Of a DNA stretch of 64,000 nt, positions 1 to 8,141 are shown one piece after another (the stretch's first letter is position 1; every line of letters starts with the position of its first letter). Below the pieces are notes generated by a model that worked only from the letters and a program-made list of their open reading frames with translations, made no database searches and was not told where the DNA came from. Position numbers and translations under genes: made by a program. Location: contig JAIPIF010000001.1 of the NCBI GenBank assembly GCA_021734785.1, forward strand, positions 280,930 to 344,929, read 5' to 3'. This DNA is from Candidatus Altimarinota bacterium. Its GTDB lineage: Bacteria > Patescibacteriota > Gracilibacteria > UBA4473.

Positions 1-1
1 A

Positions 2-1537
2 CGCCAGATTCTTTGGGATCTCAATGGAGATGGAGAATACGGCGACGCTGCGGGATCGGTGGTGACCTACCGGTATCAAGAAGCACTGGGAGAAGAAGGC
101 CGATTTACCGTTCGGGCAAAGGTCATTTATTTTTCGCCCAACAGCAACGAAGAAAAAGAATTTGTCGATGTGCGAGAAATTATCGTTCTCAATGAAGCGG
201 CACAGGCAAAAATTACTGCCGAGCCTCTGATGGGGCAGGTCCCTCTGACGGTCAACTTATCGGCCGCGGACTCGGTCGATCCAGATGGATCAATCGTTCA
301 GTACGAGTGGGACCTGGACGATGATGAAAATTTTGAGATCAGTGGCGAGACAGAATCCCAAGTACAGACCGTACTGACTACGGTCGGAGATCACACGATC
401 CGTCTTCGGGTAACGGGACAAAATAATGACTACGATGTCGCGGAAGTCACCATTACCGCGTTGGCAGCGGATGAAAAAATTCGAGCGGAAATCACCTCTC
501 CGGATGCTTCATTTTCGGGGATTGCCCCCTTTGAAATTACGCTGAGTGGAGAAAAGTCTTTTTCCAAGGAAGGGGGAATCGTGGAGTATGAGTGGGACAT
601 CTCCGGAGAAGAAAAAACCGTCCTCGGACGGAAAATTCAGCGAGAATTTACAGATCCCGGTACGTATGAAGTCACGCTGACAGTGACCAACGCAGACGAA
701 GAAAGAGATCAGGAGACGGTGACGATTGAGGTATTTGAAAAACGCGAGGTTGTCATCCAGACTGCGCCGCCGATTCCCGAAGAAGGGCCGCTCCGAGGAA
801 CGGCACCGTTTGAAGTAACCTTTGACGCTTCGGCCTCAGAAGTTCCTCGTGCTGTAGAATGGCGATGGGATTTTGAATCCGATGGCATCATCGATGATTT
901 TTCTCAGCAGACGACCCATGTCTTTCGCGATCCCAAAACGTATACTGTGTCGCTGACCATTGTGGATTCAGCAAACCAGGAATTTGAGAGCACACAAAAG
1001 GTGGTGGTTGATCCCATCAATTTGATTCCGCGGATTTCTGCCGAACCCTCATCGGGCACAGTGCCACTGACAGTGGACTTCGATGGCTCGGGCTCCACGG
1101 TCAAATCAGACGATGAGATCATTGATTTTATCTGGGAATTTCCAGGCGAAGACCCCATTCACTACCGGGCAAAAATTTCCTACGAATTCCGACGGGTGGG
1201 TGTGTTTCCTGTCAAAATGACGATTCTCACGGCCAAAGGACAGCGAGCCAGTACGGATATTCTGGTTTCAGTTCGTGCACAACCCCTGGAAGCTGCTTTT
1301 AGCGCGAGTCCCGTGCAGGGAGATGCGCCGTTGGAGGTATCATTCAATCCGCTCGATTCGACGGGAAATGTCCAGGAATATCTCTGGAACTTTGGAGACG
1401 GAGAAACCTCCCGCAAAATTTTGACCACGCATACCTACCAGACACCAGGGGAATACACGGTTCGGCTCCGGATTACCAATGGCCGAGGGGTTGTGTCTGA
1501 AGCAACCAAAACCATCACGGTGACTGGCGACGAATGA
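2..1537 (+). CDS. PKD-repeat surface protein (5' truncated by window)
   Basis: The frame is open from base 2, so the gene begins upstream of the window. The first residues (LWDLNGDG) already belong to a PKD domain, and five more follow. Each has an acidic W-D/E core (YEWDLDDDE, YEWDISGEE, EWRWDFESDG, FIWEFPGED, YLWNFGDGE), a preceding G-x-x-P-L/F-x-V segment and a closing PGEYTVRL-type strand. PKD domains are Ig-like extracellular modules in adhesins and surface layers; no catalytic domain is visible. The TGA stop overlaps the ATG of the next gene (ATGA), so the two are probably translationally coupled. An internal GTG at 59 is not a credible start because PKD sequence lies upstream of it. 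Family assignment is firm; the role as a cell-surface protein is inferred. Confidence 0.9.
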   Translation, partial: RQILWDLNGDGEYGDAAGSVVTYRYQEALGEEGRFTVRAKVIYFSPNSNEEKEFVDVREIIVLNEAAQAKITAEPLMGQVPLTVNLSAADSVDPDGSIVQYEWDLDDDENFEISGETESQVQTVLTTVGDHTIRLRVTGQNNDYDVAEVTITALAADEKIRAEITSPDASFSGIAPFEITLSGEKSFSKEGGIVEYEWDISGEEKTVLGRKIQREFTDPGTYEVTLTVTNADEERDQETVTIEVFEKREVVIQTAPPIPEEGPLRGTAPFEVTFDASASEVPRAVEWRWDFESDGIIDDFSQQTTHVFRDPKTYTVSLTIVDSANQEFESTQKVVVDPINLIPRISAEPSSGTVPLTVDFDGSGSTVKSDDEIIDFIWEFPGEDPIHYRAKISYEFRRVGVFPVKMTILTAKGQRASTDILVSVRAQPLEAAFSASPVQGDAPLEVSFNPLDSTGNVQEYLWNFGDGETSRKILTTHTYQTPGEYTVRLRITNGRGVVSEATKTITVTGDE

Positions 1538-4053
1538 GCCTTCTTTCCCGCTTTAGTTTTGTCGCCTTGGCCTGTCTGCTTCCGCTGGGGGTGTCCGCTT
1601 TTTTTTCGGCTCCCGAGACCACGCGGCTCAAACGCCAAATATCACTGGATGTCCTGCCGCCTCAGCAGGCACAGCTGACGGTGACCCAGACGATTTCCAA
1701 TCCGACAGACCAGCCGCTATCTGGTCGATTTTGGTTTCCGCTGCCTGCCGAGACACAATCCGTTCAGTTTTTTGTCGATGCGGCGGGAGAAAGTTTTGAA
1801 ATTCTGCGTGAGACCGAGCGCCTGGAGGCGCTGTTTTCCGCCGCAAAATCCAGTGGACAGTCGCGCTTTTTTCGACTGGCCGCGGCACCGTTTTCTGCGA
1901 TATTTCGCTCAGAGGAATTTTTTCTCCCTGCACAAAAAACGCGCCAGTTTAAACTCCAGTTGTTGTTGCCACTCCAGCAGCAAGATGATTTTTGGCGCGC
2001 CGATATTTTTACTCATGACAGCGTCATCGACGCACAGACAGAAATTTCCGCTTCGATCACCCAAGCCGGAGGAGTGGCACATTTTTTTTCCAATCTGCCC
2101 CCGGGAAATGCGCTGGCTGATCATTCCGAGTCTGGGAGTGTTTTTCTCTTTCAGCAGACTGACTGGGAGGCCCCGGACAATCTCCATTTCTGGTGGTCTT
2201 CTGAGCCGGAAGCCATTCTCGCCGCCCCAGGACCAGCTGGAGAGTATGTGGGGCATTTTGTGCCGCGTCCGACACCAGCCTCTTTTGAAACAGTGACGCT
2301 CCTGATTGACCGGTCTGGGTCGATGTCGGGGAGTGTGTGGTTTCGTGTGCGAGAGCTGCTGCAGTTTCTCTTTTCTCTTCTCTCCGAAAAATCTGTTCGG
2401 GTGGCCTTTTTTGACACAAAACTTGAATGGGTTGAGCCTTCGTTTGTTTCTCCTGACCTGTCCTGGCAGGAATCGTTTCTTGAGAGACTGACAAATGTCA
2501 GTCCTGTGGGAGCGACGGATCCGGATGCTGTTTTGTCTGAACTGCGAGAGACAGAGCCTTCAGAAAATCTGATCATTTTGCTCACCGATGATCCGGCGCG
2601 TGAGGCGTGGCAGCAAGAATTTTCAGATCGGCGGCTTGTCATTTTTTCCTTCACTGCCGCAGAGCAGGCAGCCGAATCCTCTCAAAACTGGAGTGTGCCT
2701 TCTTGGCGGAGTGGGGGATTTTTTCAGCGGCTTTTTCGGTCGGCTGTGCAACTGATCGAAAAACCAGAAATTCTCCAGAAATGGAATCAGCTCCGGGAGC
2801 CGGTTTCGGTTACAGCCCTTTCTCCACTCCCGCAGGAACAAGAGATTTTGCCCGAAACGCTGCGTCAATTTTCAGAAGAAAAAAGTCCGTTTTTTGTAGG
2901 GCGAATCCTGCGAGACGCCCCAGATTTTTCCCTGGAATCGATCGGAAAATTTCTCTCGCGATCTTGGGCTGAGCGCCGGATTGCTGGCATTTTTGAAACG
3001 CTTTTGGCGGTCGCCAAAAAAGGGGAACCCCTGCCGGAGGATCTTCTCGATGCCGTGCTCTCGATCGGTCGTATTTTTGGGGTAGAGACGTCTGTTTTTT
3101 CCACAGAAACCGTTCGGGATGAACTGCGAGACCGCATTCTTTCTGTGGCGGATACACCGGCGTTTCACCAGGAAATCCAGCAGCTCTCGCAGTCTGTCGG
3201 GTCGCCAGGAGCCACGGCTCTTTTTTCTTATCGCGGCATTCCCTTTCGCTTTTTGCCGTCAGAAAACATCTGGCGGACCATTTCTTTTTTGGAGGAAGTC
3301 CGTCCTGAGCGGCTCGTAAAAATCGCGCCATTTTCTCAGGCCCAAAAAGAACTGTTTCTCGAATTCCCGGAAATATTTTCCTCCGCCTTTGGTGTGGGAA
3401 TGCAGACGGAGTTTTGTACCTTTTTCCGCTGTTTTTCGGTTCGGTACGGTCATCGCGAAGCTTCTTTGCCCACGGATCGGGCATTTCTCCGTGATTTTGA
3501 TCCGCATCACTGGGCCGTTCCGTCTGTGGTGGAGCTTGTGCAGCAGGGAGTTTTTGTCCCTGCCAAAAACGGGAAATTGCATCTCGATCGGGCGATAGAT
3601 CGTGGTGAATTTCTCCGGATGTTATTTGTACTCCAAGATCCTGACTTTTCTCCCCCAGAAAACACTCTCGAAACCTTTTCGGACGTCTCTCGTGAGCAAC
3701 AGTACTTTCTCCCTATTGAATTTTATGCACGCACAGGAGTTGTGAGTGGCTACAAAGACGGGAGTTTTCGTCCACTGCAGGAATTGACACGGGCCGAAGC
3801 GGTCAAGATTTTGCTCGCAGCAGATGGATTTATCCCTGATCCCGAAAAACTCGAAATCGGCGAATTCAACGATGCGCTTGGGTGGGAAAAACGCTGGGTC
3901 AATGAGGCGGTGCGTCGGGGACTGGTTTCTGGTTACTCGGACGGCACGTTTCGGCCGCATCGGGAGATGACGCGCGCGGAGGCCGCGAAGGTGCTCGTTG
4001 AGTGGAAGAAAACAAGGAACAACTTCAATTACGAATTACAAATGGGGAGATGA
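1534..4053 (+). CDS. VIT/vWA domain protein with C-terminal SLH repeats
   Basis: An 839-residue exported protein. The N-terminus (LACLLPLGVSAFFSA) is a signal peptide. Residues ~30-150 resemble a VIT domain (vault/inter-alpha-trypsin type). A vWA domain starts near residue 255 with a complete-looking MIDAS (DRSGSMS, later a TDP segment and LLTDDP), so metal-dependent ligand binding is plausible. Three SLH-like repeats end the protein (about 650-700, 715-765, 775-830), the last two with the typical GYxDGxFRPxxxxTRAEA motif that anchors proteins to cell-wall polymers. It is coupled to the upstream PKD gene by an ATGA overlap, suggesting a shared surface structure. The last dozen residues (RNNFNYELQMGR) and the stop come from the dispersed ATTACAAAT repeat, so the original C-terminus was probably replaced. 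Confidence 0.9.
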   Translation: MSLLSRFSFVALACLLPLGVSAFFSAPETTRLKRQISLDVLPPQQAQLTVTQTISNPTDQPLSGRFWFPLPAETQSVQFFVDAAGESFEILRETERLEALFSAAKSSGQSRFFRLAAAPFSAIFRSEEFFLPAQKTRQFKLQLLLPLQQQDDFWRADIFTHDSVIDAQTEISASITQAGGVAHFFSNLPPGNALADHSESGSVFLFQQTDWEAPDNLHFWWSSEPEAILAAPGPAGEYVGHFVPRPTPASFETVTLLIDRSGSMSGSVWFRVRELLQFLFSLLSEKSVRVAFFDTKLEWVEPSFVSPDLSWQESFLERLTNVSPVGATDPDAVLSELRETEPSENLIILLTDDPAREAWQQEFSDRRLVIFSFTAAEQAAESSQNWSVPSWRSGGFFQRLFRSAVQLIEKPEILQKWNQLREPVSVTALSPLPQEQEILPETLRQFSEEKSPFFVGRILRDAPDFSLESIGKFLSRSWAERRIAGIFETLLAVAKKGEPLPEDLLDAVLSIGRIFGVETSVFSTETVRDELRDRILSVADTPAFHQEIQQLSQSVGSPGATALFSYRGIPFRFLPSENIWRTISFLEEVRPERLVKIAPFSQAQKELFLEFPEIFSSAFGVGMQTEFCTFFRCFSVRYGHREASLPTDRAFLRDFDPHHWAVPSVVELVQQGVFVPAKNGKLHLDRAIDRGEFLRMLFVLQDPDFSPPENTLETFSDVSREQQYFLPIEFYARTGVVSGYKDGSFRPLQELTRAEAVKILLAADGFIPDPEKLEIGEFNDALGWEKRWVNEAVRRGLVSGYSDGTFRPHREMTRAEAAKVLVEWKKTRNNFNYELQMGR

Positions 4054-4058
4054 ACCCG

Positions 4059-4283
4059 GGTTCGGATTTCAAACATTTGTCCTTTTTTGGCGTCAAAAAA
4101 GGACGAAAAAACCGCCGTCCGGATGCTCGTCGCCACTCACAGCACACAAAAAAATTCTGTTTCGCGACAACTCGTCCCGCTCGTGCGGGACTCAGACACG
4201 CCGCTCCACGACGCATTTTTTTGCTCTGTGAAATGGCTCCTGCGCAGGGACGGAAAAAAAGCAAAGAACAATTACAGATTACA
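4059..4283. repeat. ~225-bp structured dispersed element, copy A
   Basis: By eye this is the same element as 55164-55391, with long identical blocks across the middle (the stretch around GCTCGTCGCCACTCACAGC and the one ending CTCCTGCGCAGGGACGGAA). Hairpin 1 is a perfect 11-bp stem at 4079-4089/4094-4104 (GTCCTTTTTTG with CAAAAAAGGAC). Hairpin 2 is GTCCCGC/GCGGGAC at 4174-4180/4185-4191. A palindrome CCTGCGCAGG follows. Both copies are followed by an ATTACAGATTACAAATT word. There is no convincing ORF on either strand. It could be a non-autonomous mobile element or a structured RNA; direction is unknown. Confidence 0.75.
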
Positions 4284-4300
4284 AATTATAAATCGGAAAA

Positions 4301-4332
4301 TCCCCCCATCCCCCTTTGAAAAAGGGGGGAAA
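4301..4332. repeat. C5T3/A3G5 fold-back hairpin repeat (copy 1)
   Basis: A TCCCCCCATCCCCC tract is followed by TTTGAAAAAGGGGGG, which folds back on the second C run. It is one of six near-identical copies in the window, always in intergenic repeat blocks and next to AT-rich ATTACAAAT words. Confidence 0.8.
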
Positions 4333-4439
4333 GATTGCTTCGTTCCCCGCTTCGCGTGATCCTCGCAATGACGGAGAGTTTTTGAAAAAGGGGAGGCTTC
4401 GTCTCCCGCCAAGGCGTGATCCTCGCAATGACAATTTTT

Positions 4440-5066
4440 TTATCCCTGCCACCAGGCAGGGGGGTCGTCGTGGAATCGCTCGAGTTCTGCTCTTTCTTCT
4501 GCCGATATTTTTCCGCGTGCCTCCAGTGCATCCGCAATCTCTCCAAATTCCGTCAGGGGCCAGAGTTTGAGATTTGCGTTTTTTGCTTTCTCGGGAGCGG
4601 CGGGGGTGTCCCAGCTGAAGATCGCCAGAATGTGTTCGACGGTTGCATCGAGCTCTTTCCGTAGCGCTTCAGCAGACCGCACAGAGGATCCGGCAGTGGA
4701 GAGCGCATCTTCGACCACCAGAATGTTTTTCCCCATCTCGCCGCGACCCTCGACCTGCTTGCCGGCACCGTGTCCTTTTGGCTCTGGGCGGACGTACAGC
4801 ATGGGTTTTCCCAGCCGTTGTGCGACAAATGCGGCCCAGGGGATGCCGGCGGTTGCGGTTCCGGAGACGAAGTCGACCGGAAAGTTTTCTGCTTGAATTT
4901 TTTTTACCAGTGCATCCACAATCGCCTCCCGCGCTTCAGAGATCGAAATCAGCTCGCGGCAGTCGCAGTAGATCGGGGAGCGAATGCCGCTGACCCAGGT
5001 GAAGGGATTTTGAAATTGTGTTTTGACCACATCGTGGTCGACGAGGATTTGAGCGATTGGGTTCAT
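4440..5066 (-). CDS. pyrE: Orotate phosphoribosyltransferase
   Basis: PyrE transfers the phosphoribosyl group of PRPP to orotate to give OMP, the fifth step of de novo UMP synthesis, in the cytoplasm. The 208-residue length is typical. The PRPP-binding signature ILVVEDALSTAGSS lies around residues 115-128, and the flexible catalytic loop RPEPKGHGAGKQVEG around 92-106. No other pyr gene is in the window. The ATG at 5066 follows a -10-like TACAAT by 8 nt, so the transcript is probably leaderless; that -10 sits in a 42-bp repeat also found before tkt. The last residues (PPAWWQG) come from a CCTGCC/GGCAGG palindrome that replaces the natural end, downstream of the conserved domain. Confidence 0.95.
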   Translation of the reverse strand: MNPIAQILVDHDVVKTQFQNPFTWVSGIRSPIYCDCRELISISEAREAIVDALVKKIQAENFPVDFVSGTATAGIPWAAFVAQRLGKPMLYVRPEPKGHGAGKQVEGRGEMGKNILVVEDALSTAGSSVRSAEALRKELDATVEHILAIFSWDTPAAPEKAKNANLKLWPLTEFGEIADALEARGKISAEERAELERFHDDPPAWWQG

Positions 5067-5073
5067 CGCGCTT

Positions 5074-5115
5074 GATTGTAGCGGAAAAAAGGAAGAAATG
5101 AAAAATTACAAATGA
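5074..5115 (-). promoter_or_regulatory. 42-bp repeat carrying the pyrE -10 box
   Basis: Forty-two bases are identical to 20918-20959, upstream of tkt. Read on the minus strand it ends in CCGCTACAATC, placing TACAAT (5080-5075) 8 nt before the pyrE ATG. The -35 match is weak. The repeat thus appears to deliver a promoter element to two unrelated genes. Confidence 0.6.
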
Positions 5116-5282
5116 CGAATGAAAAATGGGGGAAGCTGAAAAGTCAAAAAGCTCAAAAGCTTAAAAGTTGAGAAGAAGAGAAGTTTTGAAGAAAAATCCC
5201 CCCGTCCCCCTTTGAAAAAGGGGGGGAGTTTTGAAAAAAGAAAAAAGAAAAAAGAAAAAAGAAAGAATGGCTCTTCGACAGA
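5116..5282. repeat. Intergenic repeat block upstream of pyrE
   Basis: Contains purine-rich GAAAAGTCAAAAAGCTC and GAAGTTTTGAAG words (5136-5190), the second C5T3/A3G5 hairpin (5197-5227) and an AAAAAAG oligopurine run up to the end of the VirD4-like gene. No gene is visible. Confidence 0.75.
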
Positions 5283-8111
5283 TTATGTAGATTTTTTCTC
5301 CGGTTCTGTGTCGAGGAGTGCCTCCGTGGGGGCCGCCTTTTTGACATTCTCCGGAATCTTTTTCGGATCAAACACGGCTCCGGCACCGGGATTTTCTACC
5401 TGATCCTGGAGCGTACCGGTGGTAGCACTGATCTCTTCTTCTTTGATCTTTGTCGGAATGGGGGTGTCTCCCAGCAGATTATCATTGACGGTGGGATCGT
5501 CTTTGGCGGTTTTTTCAATCGCTCCGAGATTGTCGATTCCCATGCGAGCCTCGATTTCGGCATCAACAAATTCTTTCTTTCTTCCGTATTTCATCCGCGA
5601 GTATTTTTTGAGCACCTCCAATACCTTGTCATTTTTCAAGCTCGGATCGTACAGTGTCTCCATCGAAAAGACACGGCTGGTGGTGTTTTCGATATTGAGC
5701 TTGATATAGGTTTTGTAGTTGGCAATGGACAAAATATCTTGTGCGGACAAAAGCGGTGCATATTCTTTTTCCAAATATTCCGCATCCTCTGCGCCGACCT
5801 TGAAGCTCACCATTGTCCCGACGTTTCCAAAGACCGCATCGCGGATTTTGCTGTCTTTTTGGCCAATCGAAATGCCCGCGGCACTTTCGGATAATTGCGC
5901 AATGTACTGGTGGGCCATGATCAGGTTGAGTCGATATTTTCGTGCTTCCGAGAGAATCGTGGCAAAAGTATCGGTGGCAAAGTTTTGAAATTCATCGACA
6001 TACAAATAAAAATCCTTGCGTTCTTTTTGGGGGATGTCGGCGCGGCCCATCGCGGCCATGTTGATCTTACTCACGACCACCAGTCCCAGGAGCTGGGCAT
6101 TGATGCCGCCGATTTTTCCTTTCGACAGATTGATCAGCAGGACTTTTTTGTTGTCCATACAATCGCGTACGTCAAACGCCGATTTGGTTTGTCCGATCAC
6201 GTTTCGCATCGTCGTATTGGTCACAAACGGCCCAAACTTCGACGTAAAGTACGGGATCATTTCCTGTTTTTCGCGTTGACCGGTGTTGGCCATTTCATTT
6301 TCCCAAAAGCTGCGTACGACGGGGTTGCGGACTTTTGCGACTTTGTACCGCTGGAAATCGTCATCAATAAAAAGCCGCGGAACATCAATGAGTGTGGCGC
6401 CCTCTCCCTTGTCAGACATCAGCGTGAGACAGCCGTTTCGAAAGTAATGCTGGATGCGGGGACCAAAGATTTCATTTCCAAATAGTTTGATCATAATTTC
6501 CATGGCGTCGAGGGACGCTCGATCCTGTTCGTCATCATTTTTCGTCTCCAAAATATTCAGCCCCATAGGACGCCCCTTGTCAGAGGGATCAAAAATAATG
6601 GTGTCTTTGGCCCGTTCTTTGGGGACACAGCTTGCTACGTCATCAATCAAGTCTCCGTGGGGATCGACCACACAAACTCCTTCGCCGTTGGCAATGTCTT
6701 GGATGGCTTGATTCCACAGAAGGACCGATTTACCCGACCCGGATTTTCCGATGATGTACTGATGTCGAGTGCGATCTTCTTTGAGAAAATGTACCTGCTT
6801 TTCTACCCCGCGATATACAGATTTTCCCAGGACCACTCCTTCTTCTGGCAAATTGATGGGCGGAGGAAGAATTTTGTACGTGAGCCATTTGATCGTAGGA
6901 ATGCGGTTGTATCGCGCATCCGGGAAGTGAAACATGGTGGCGAGCTCTTCCGAGCAAAGCGTCGAATGTTTTTCAAACACATCTCGGAGGCGGTATCGAA
7001 ACCGCCACAGAATCAGTTTGTGGTTGATCGAATTGAAGGGGACGATTCGCTTGTACTCAAATCGGTTGGTGCCTTTTCCCTTGAAAATATTGAACGCCAC
7101 AAACATGCCATTCAAAATAGGGGAGACCCGATTTTCTCTGGGAGAACTCGCCATCACACGGACGGTGGTGTGAAATCCAGACTGGAGTGCTTTTTCGCCC
7201 ATCGATTTGGCGACGTCCTCTTCACTTTGGAGCATACGAATGTAGCTATCGCCACTTTTGGCTCCGGGAGCGTTTGTGCCGCCACCATCGACGGCAGGGT
7301 CATAGCCGCGGATGAGAATTTTGATCGGAAACCAGATGCCGCGGAGAATGGGCCCCAAAATGGGGACACGGAGTCCGGATTTTTTTTCGCGTTTAAATTT
7401 TTTATTGGCAGCTTCACTGGCTTTTTTCTTCCAGCCATCGCCGCGTGGATGCACGACAAACTGGATGACCGCTTTTTCATCGGGCTGGAGCTGTGCAAAG
7501 CTGTTTGCCAAACCATTGAGAGAATCATCTTCAATTTTTTTGTACGTCTGGATTGGATACCAGTACGGCTCGGCGGTGTAGAGATTGTAGCCGTTGACGT
7601 GTTCTTTTTGCAGATCAAATTTGAGCTGTTGTTCGGGGGTCATCGAATGGATTTCGGCAGACTCATAAAACGTCGTGATCTGTTTTTCGATCAGGGGCCG
7701 GTAGTAGGGATGACACACCACCACAAAGTCCATCTGGCGATCCCGAAACTGGAGCTCGAATGAAATGTGGGGTTCGGCCCAGGGGATGCGGCGCAGGGCA
7801 ATGTTGTACAGATTGAGATCGCGTGTCTCGTGAATGGCTCGAAAAAATTGCTCGCCCTTGCTCACCGCTTCGTGGAAATCTTTTTCCGTCCGTTTTTCAT
7901 TGTCGAGTTTGGAATCATTGCGAGGAAGGGTGACCCGCAGCTGGACATATTTTTTGAACCCGTGTACCTGGTGCCAGATCCGTGCCCAAAAGATGAGCAG
8001 TTTTAGCACCCACCACGCCAGAATGAGTCCGATGCCGACGTAGACCGTTTTCCAGCTCCAGAGGGAGCGCAGGAATTCACTCCAGTCGACGTGTTGAAAC
8101 CATTCCATCAT
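5283..8111 (-). CDS. VirD4/TraD-like type IV secretion coupling ATPase
   Basis: A 942-residue protein with an N-terminal membrane segment (about residues 20-45, VYVGIGLILAWWVLKLLIFW), a ~400-residue middle region typical of the CPR version, and a RecA-like motor. Walker A IGKSGSGKS is near 454-461 and Walker B FYLYVDEFQNF near 695-705; a LIMAHQYIAQL sensor-like segment follows. These are features of TraG/TraD/VirD4 and HerA-type DNA pumps. The charged C-terminal tail (about 840-942) looks disordered. It starts 30 nt after the DUF11 giant protein stops, on the same strand, so they probably share a transcript. No other conjugation gene is in the window, so substrate (DNA or protein) is unknown; a role in DNA transfer or surface-protein handling is an inference. 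Confidence 0.85.
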   Translation of the reverse strand: MMEWFQHVDWSEFLRSLWSWKTVYVGIGLILAWWVLKLLIFWARIWHQVHGFKKYVQLRVTLPRNDSKLDNEKRTEKDFHEAVSKGEQFFRAIHETRDLNLYNIALRRIPWAEPHISFELQFRDRQMDFVVVCHPYYRPLIEKQITTFYESAEIHSMTPEQQLKFDLQKEHVNGYNLYTAEPYWYPIQTYKKIEDDSLNGLANSFAQLQPDEKAVIQFVVHPRGDGWKKKASEAANKKFKREKKSGLRVPILGPILRGIWFPIKILIRGYDPAVDGGGTNAPGAKSGDSYIRMLQSEEDVAKSMGEKALQSGFHTTVRVMASSPRENRVSPILNGMFVAFNIFKGKGTNRFEYKRIVPFNSINHKLILWRFRYRLRDVFEKHSTLCSEELATMFHFPDARYNRIPTIKWLTYKILPPPINLPEEGVVLGKSVYRGVEKQVHFLKEDRTRHQYIIGKSGSGKSVLLWNQAIQDIANGEGVCVVDPHGDLIDDVASCVPKERAKDTIIFDPSDKGRPMGLNILETKNDDEQDRASLDAMEIMIKLFGNEIFGPRIQHYFRNGCLTLMSDKGEGATLIDVPRLFIDDDFQRYKVAKVRNPVVRSFWENEMANTGQREKQEMIPYFTSKFGPFVTNTTMRNVIGQTKSAFDVRDCMDNKKVLLINLSKGKIGGINAQLLGLVVVSKINMAAMGRADIPQKERKDFYLYVDEFQNFATDTFATILSEARKYRLNLIMAHQYIAQLSESAAGISIGQKDSKIRDAVFGNVGTMVSFKVGAEDAEYLEKEYAPLLSAQDILSIANYKTYIKLNIENTTSRVFSMETLYDPSLKNDKVLEVLKKYSRMKYGRKKEFVDAEIEARMGIDNLGAIEKTAKDDPTVNDNLLGDTPIPTKIKEEEISATTGTLQDQVENPGAGAVFDPKKIPENVKKAAPTEALLDTEPEKKST

Positions 8112-8141
8112 GGGTATTTCTGTTTGTTTGGGTATTTGTTT

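Larger units (their letters stand above)
4021..4440. repeat. Repeat-filled intergenic region
   Basis: No gene is seen between the SLH gene stop (4053) and pyrE. In order: an ATTACGAATTACAAATG word (4027-4043) that also forms the end of the upstream CDS; copy A of the ~225-bp structured element (4059-4283, listed separately); an ATTACAGATTACAAATT word; a C-rich fold-back hairpin (4301-4332); and two copies of a TTGCTTCG...CCTCGCAATGAC word (about 4333-4372 and 4393-4432). All recur elsewhere in the window. A CCCTGCC/GGCAGGG hairpin at the right edge encodes the last residues of pyrE. Confidence 0.85.

Noticed and set aside
4087..4359. ORF in the ~225-bp element as a real gene
   Set aside because: Both strands give ORFs in both copies, but reading depends on indels between copies and composition is repeat-like; conserved hairpins explain the identity better.
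6657..7763. Long plus-strand ORF of 368 codons
   Set aside because: Shadow of the VirD4-like gene on the minus strand, which has clear Walker motifs.
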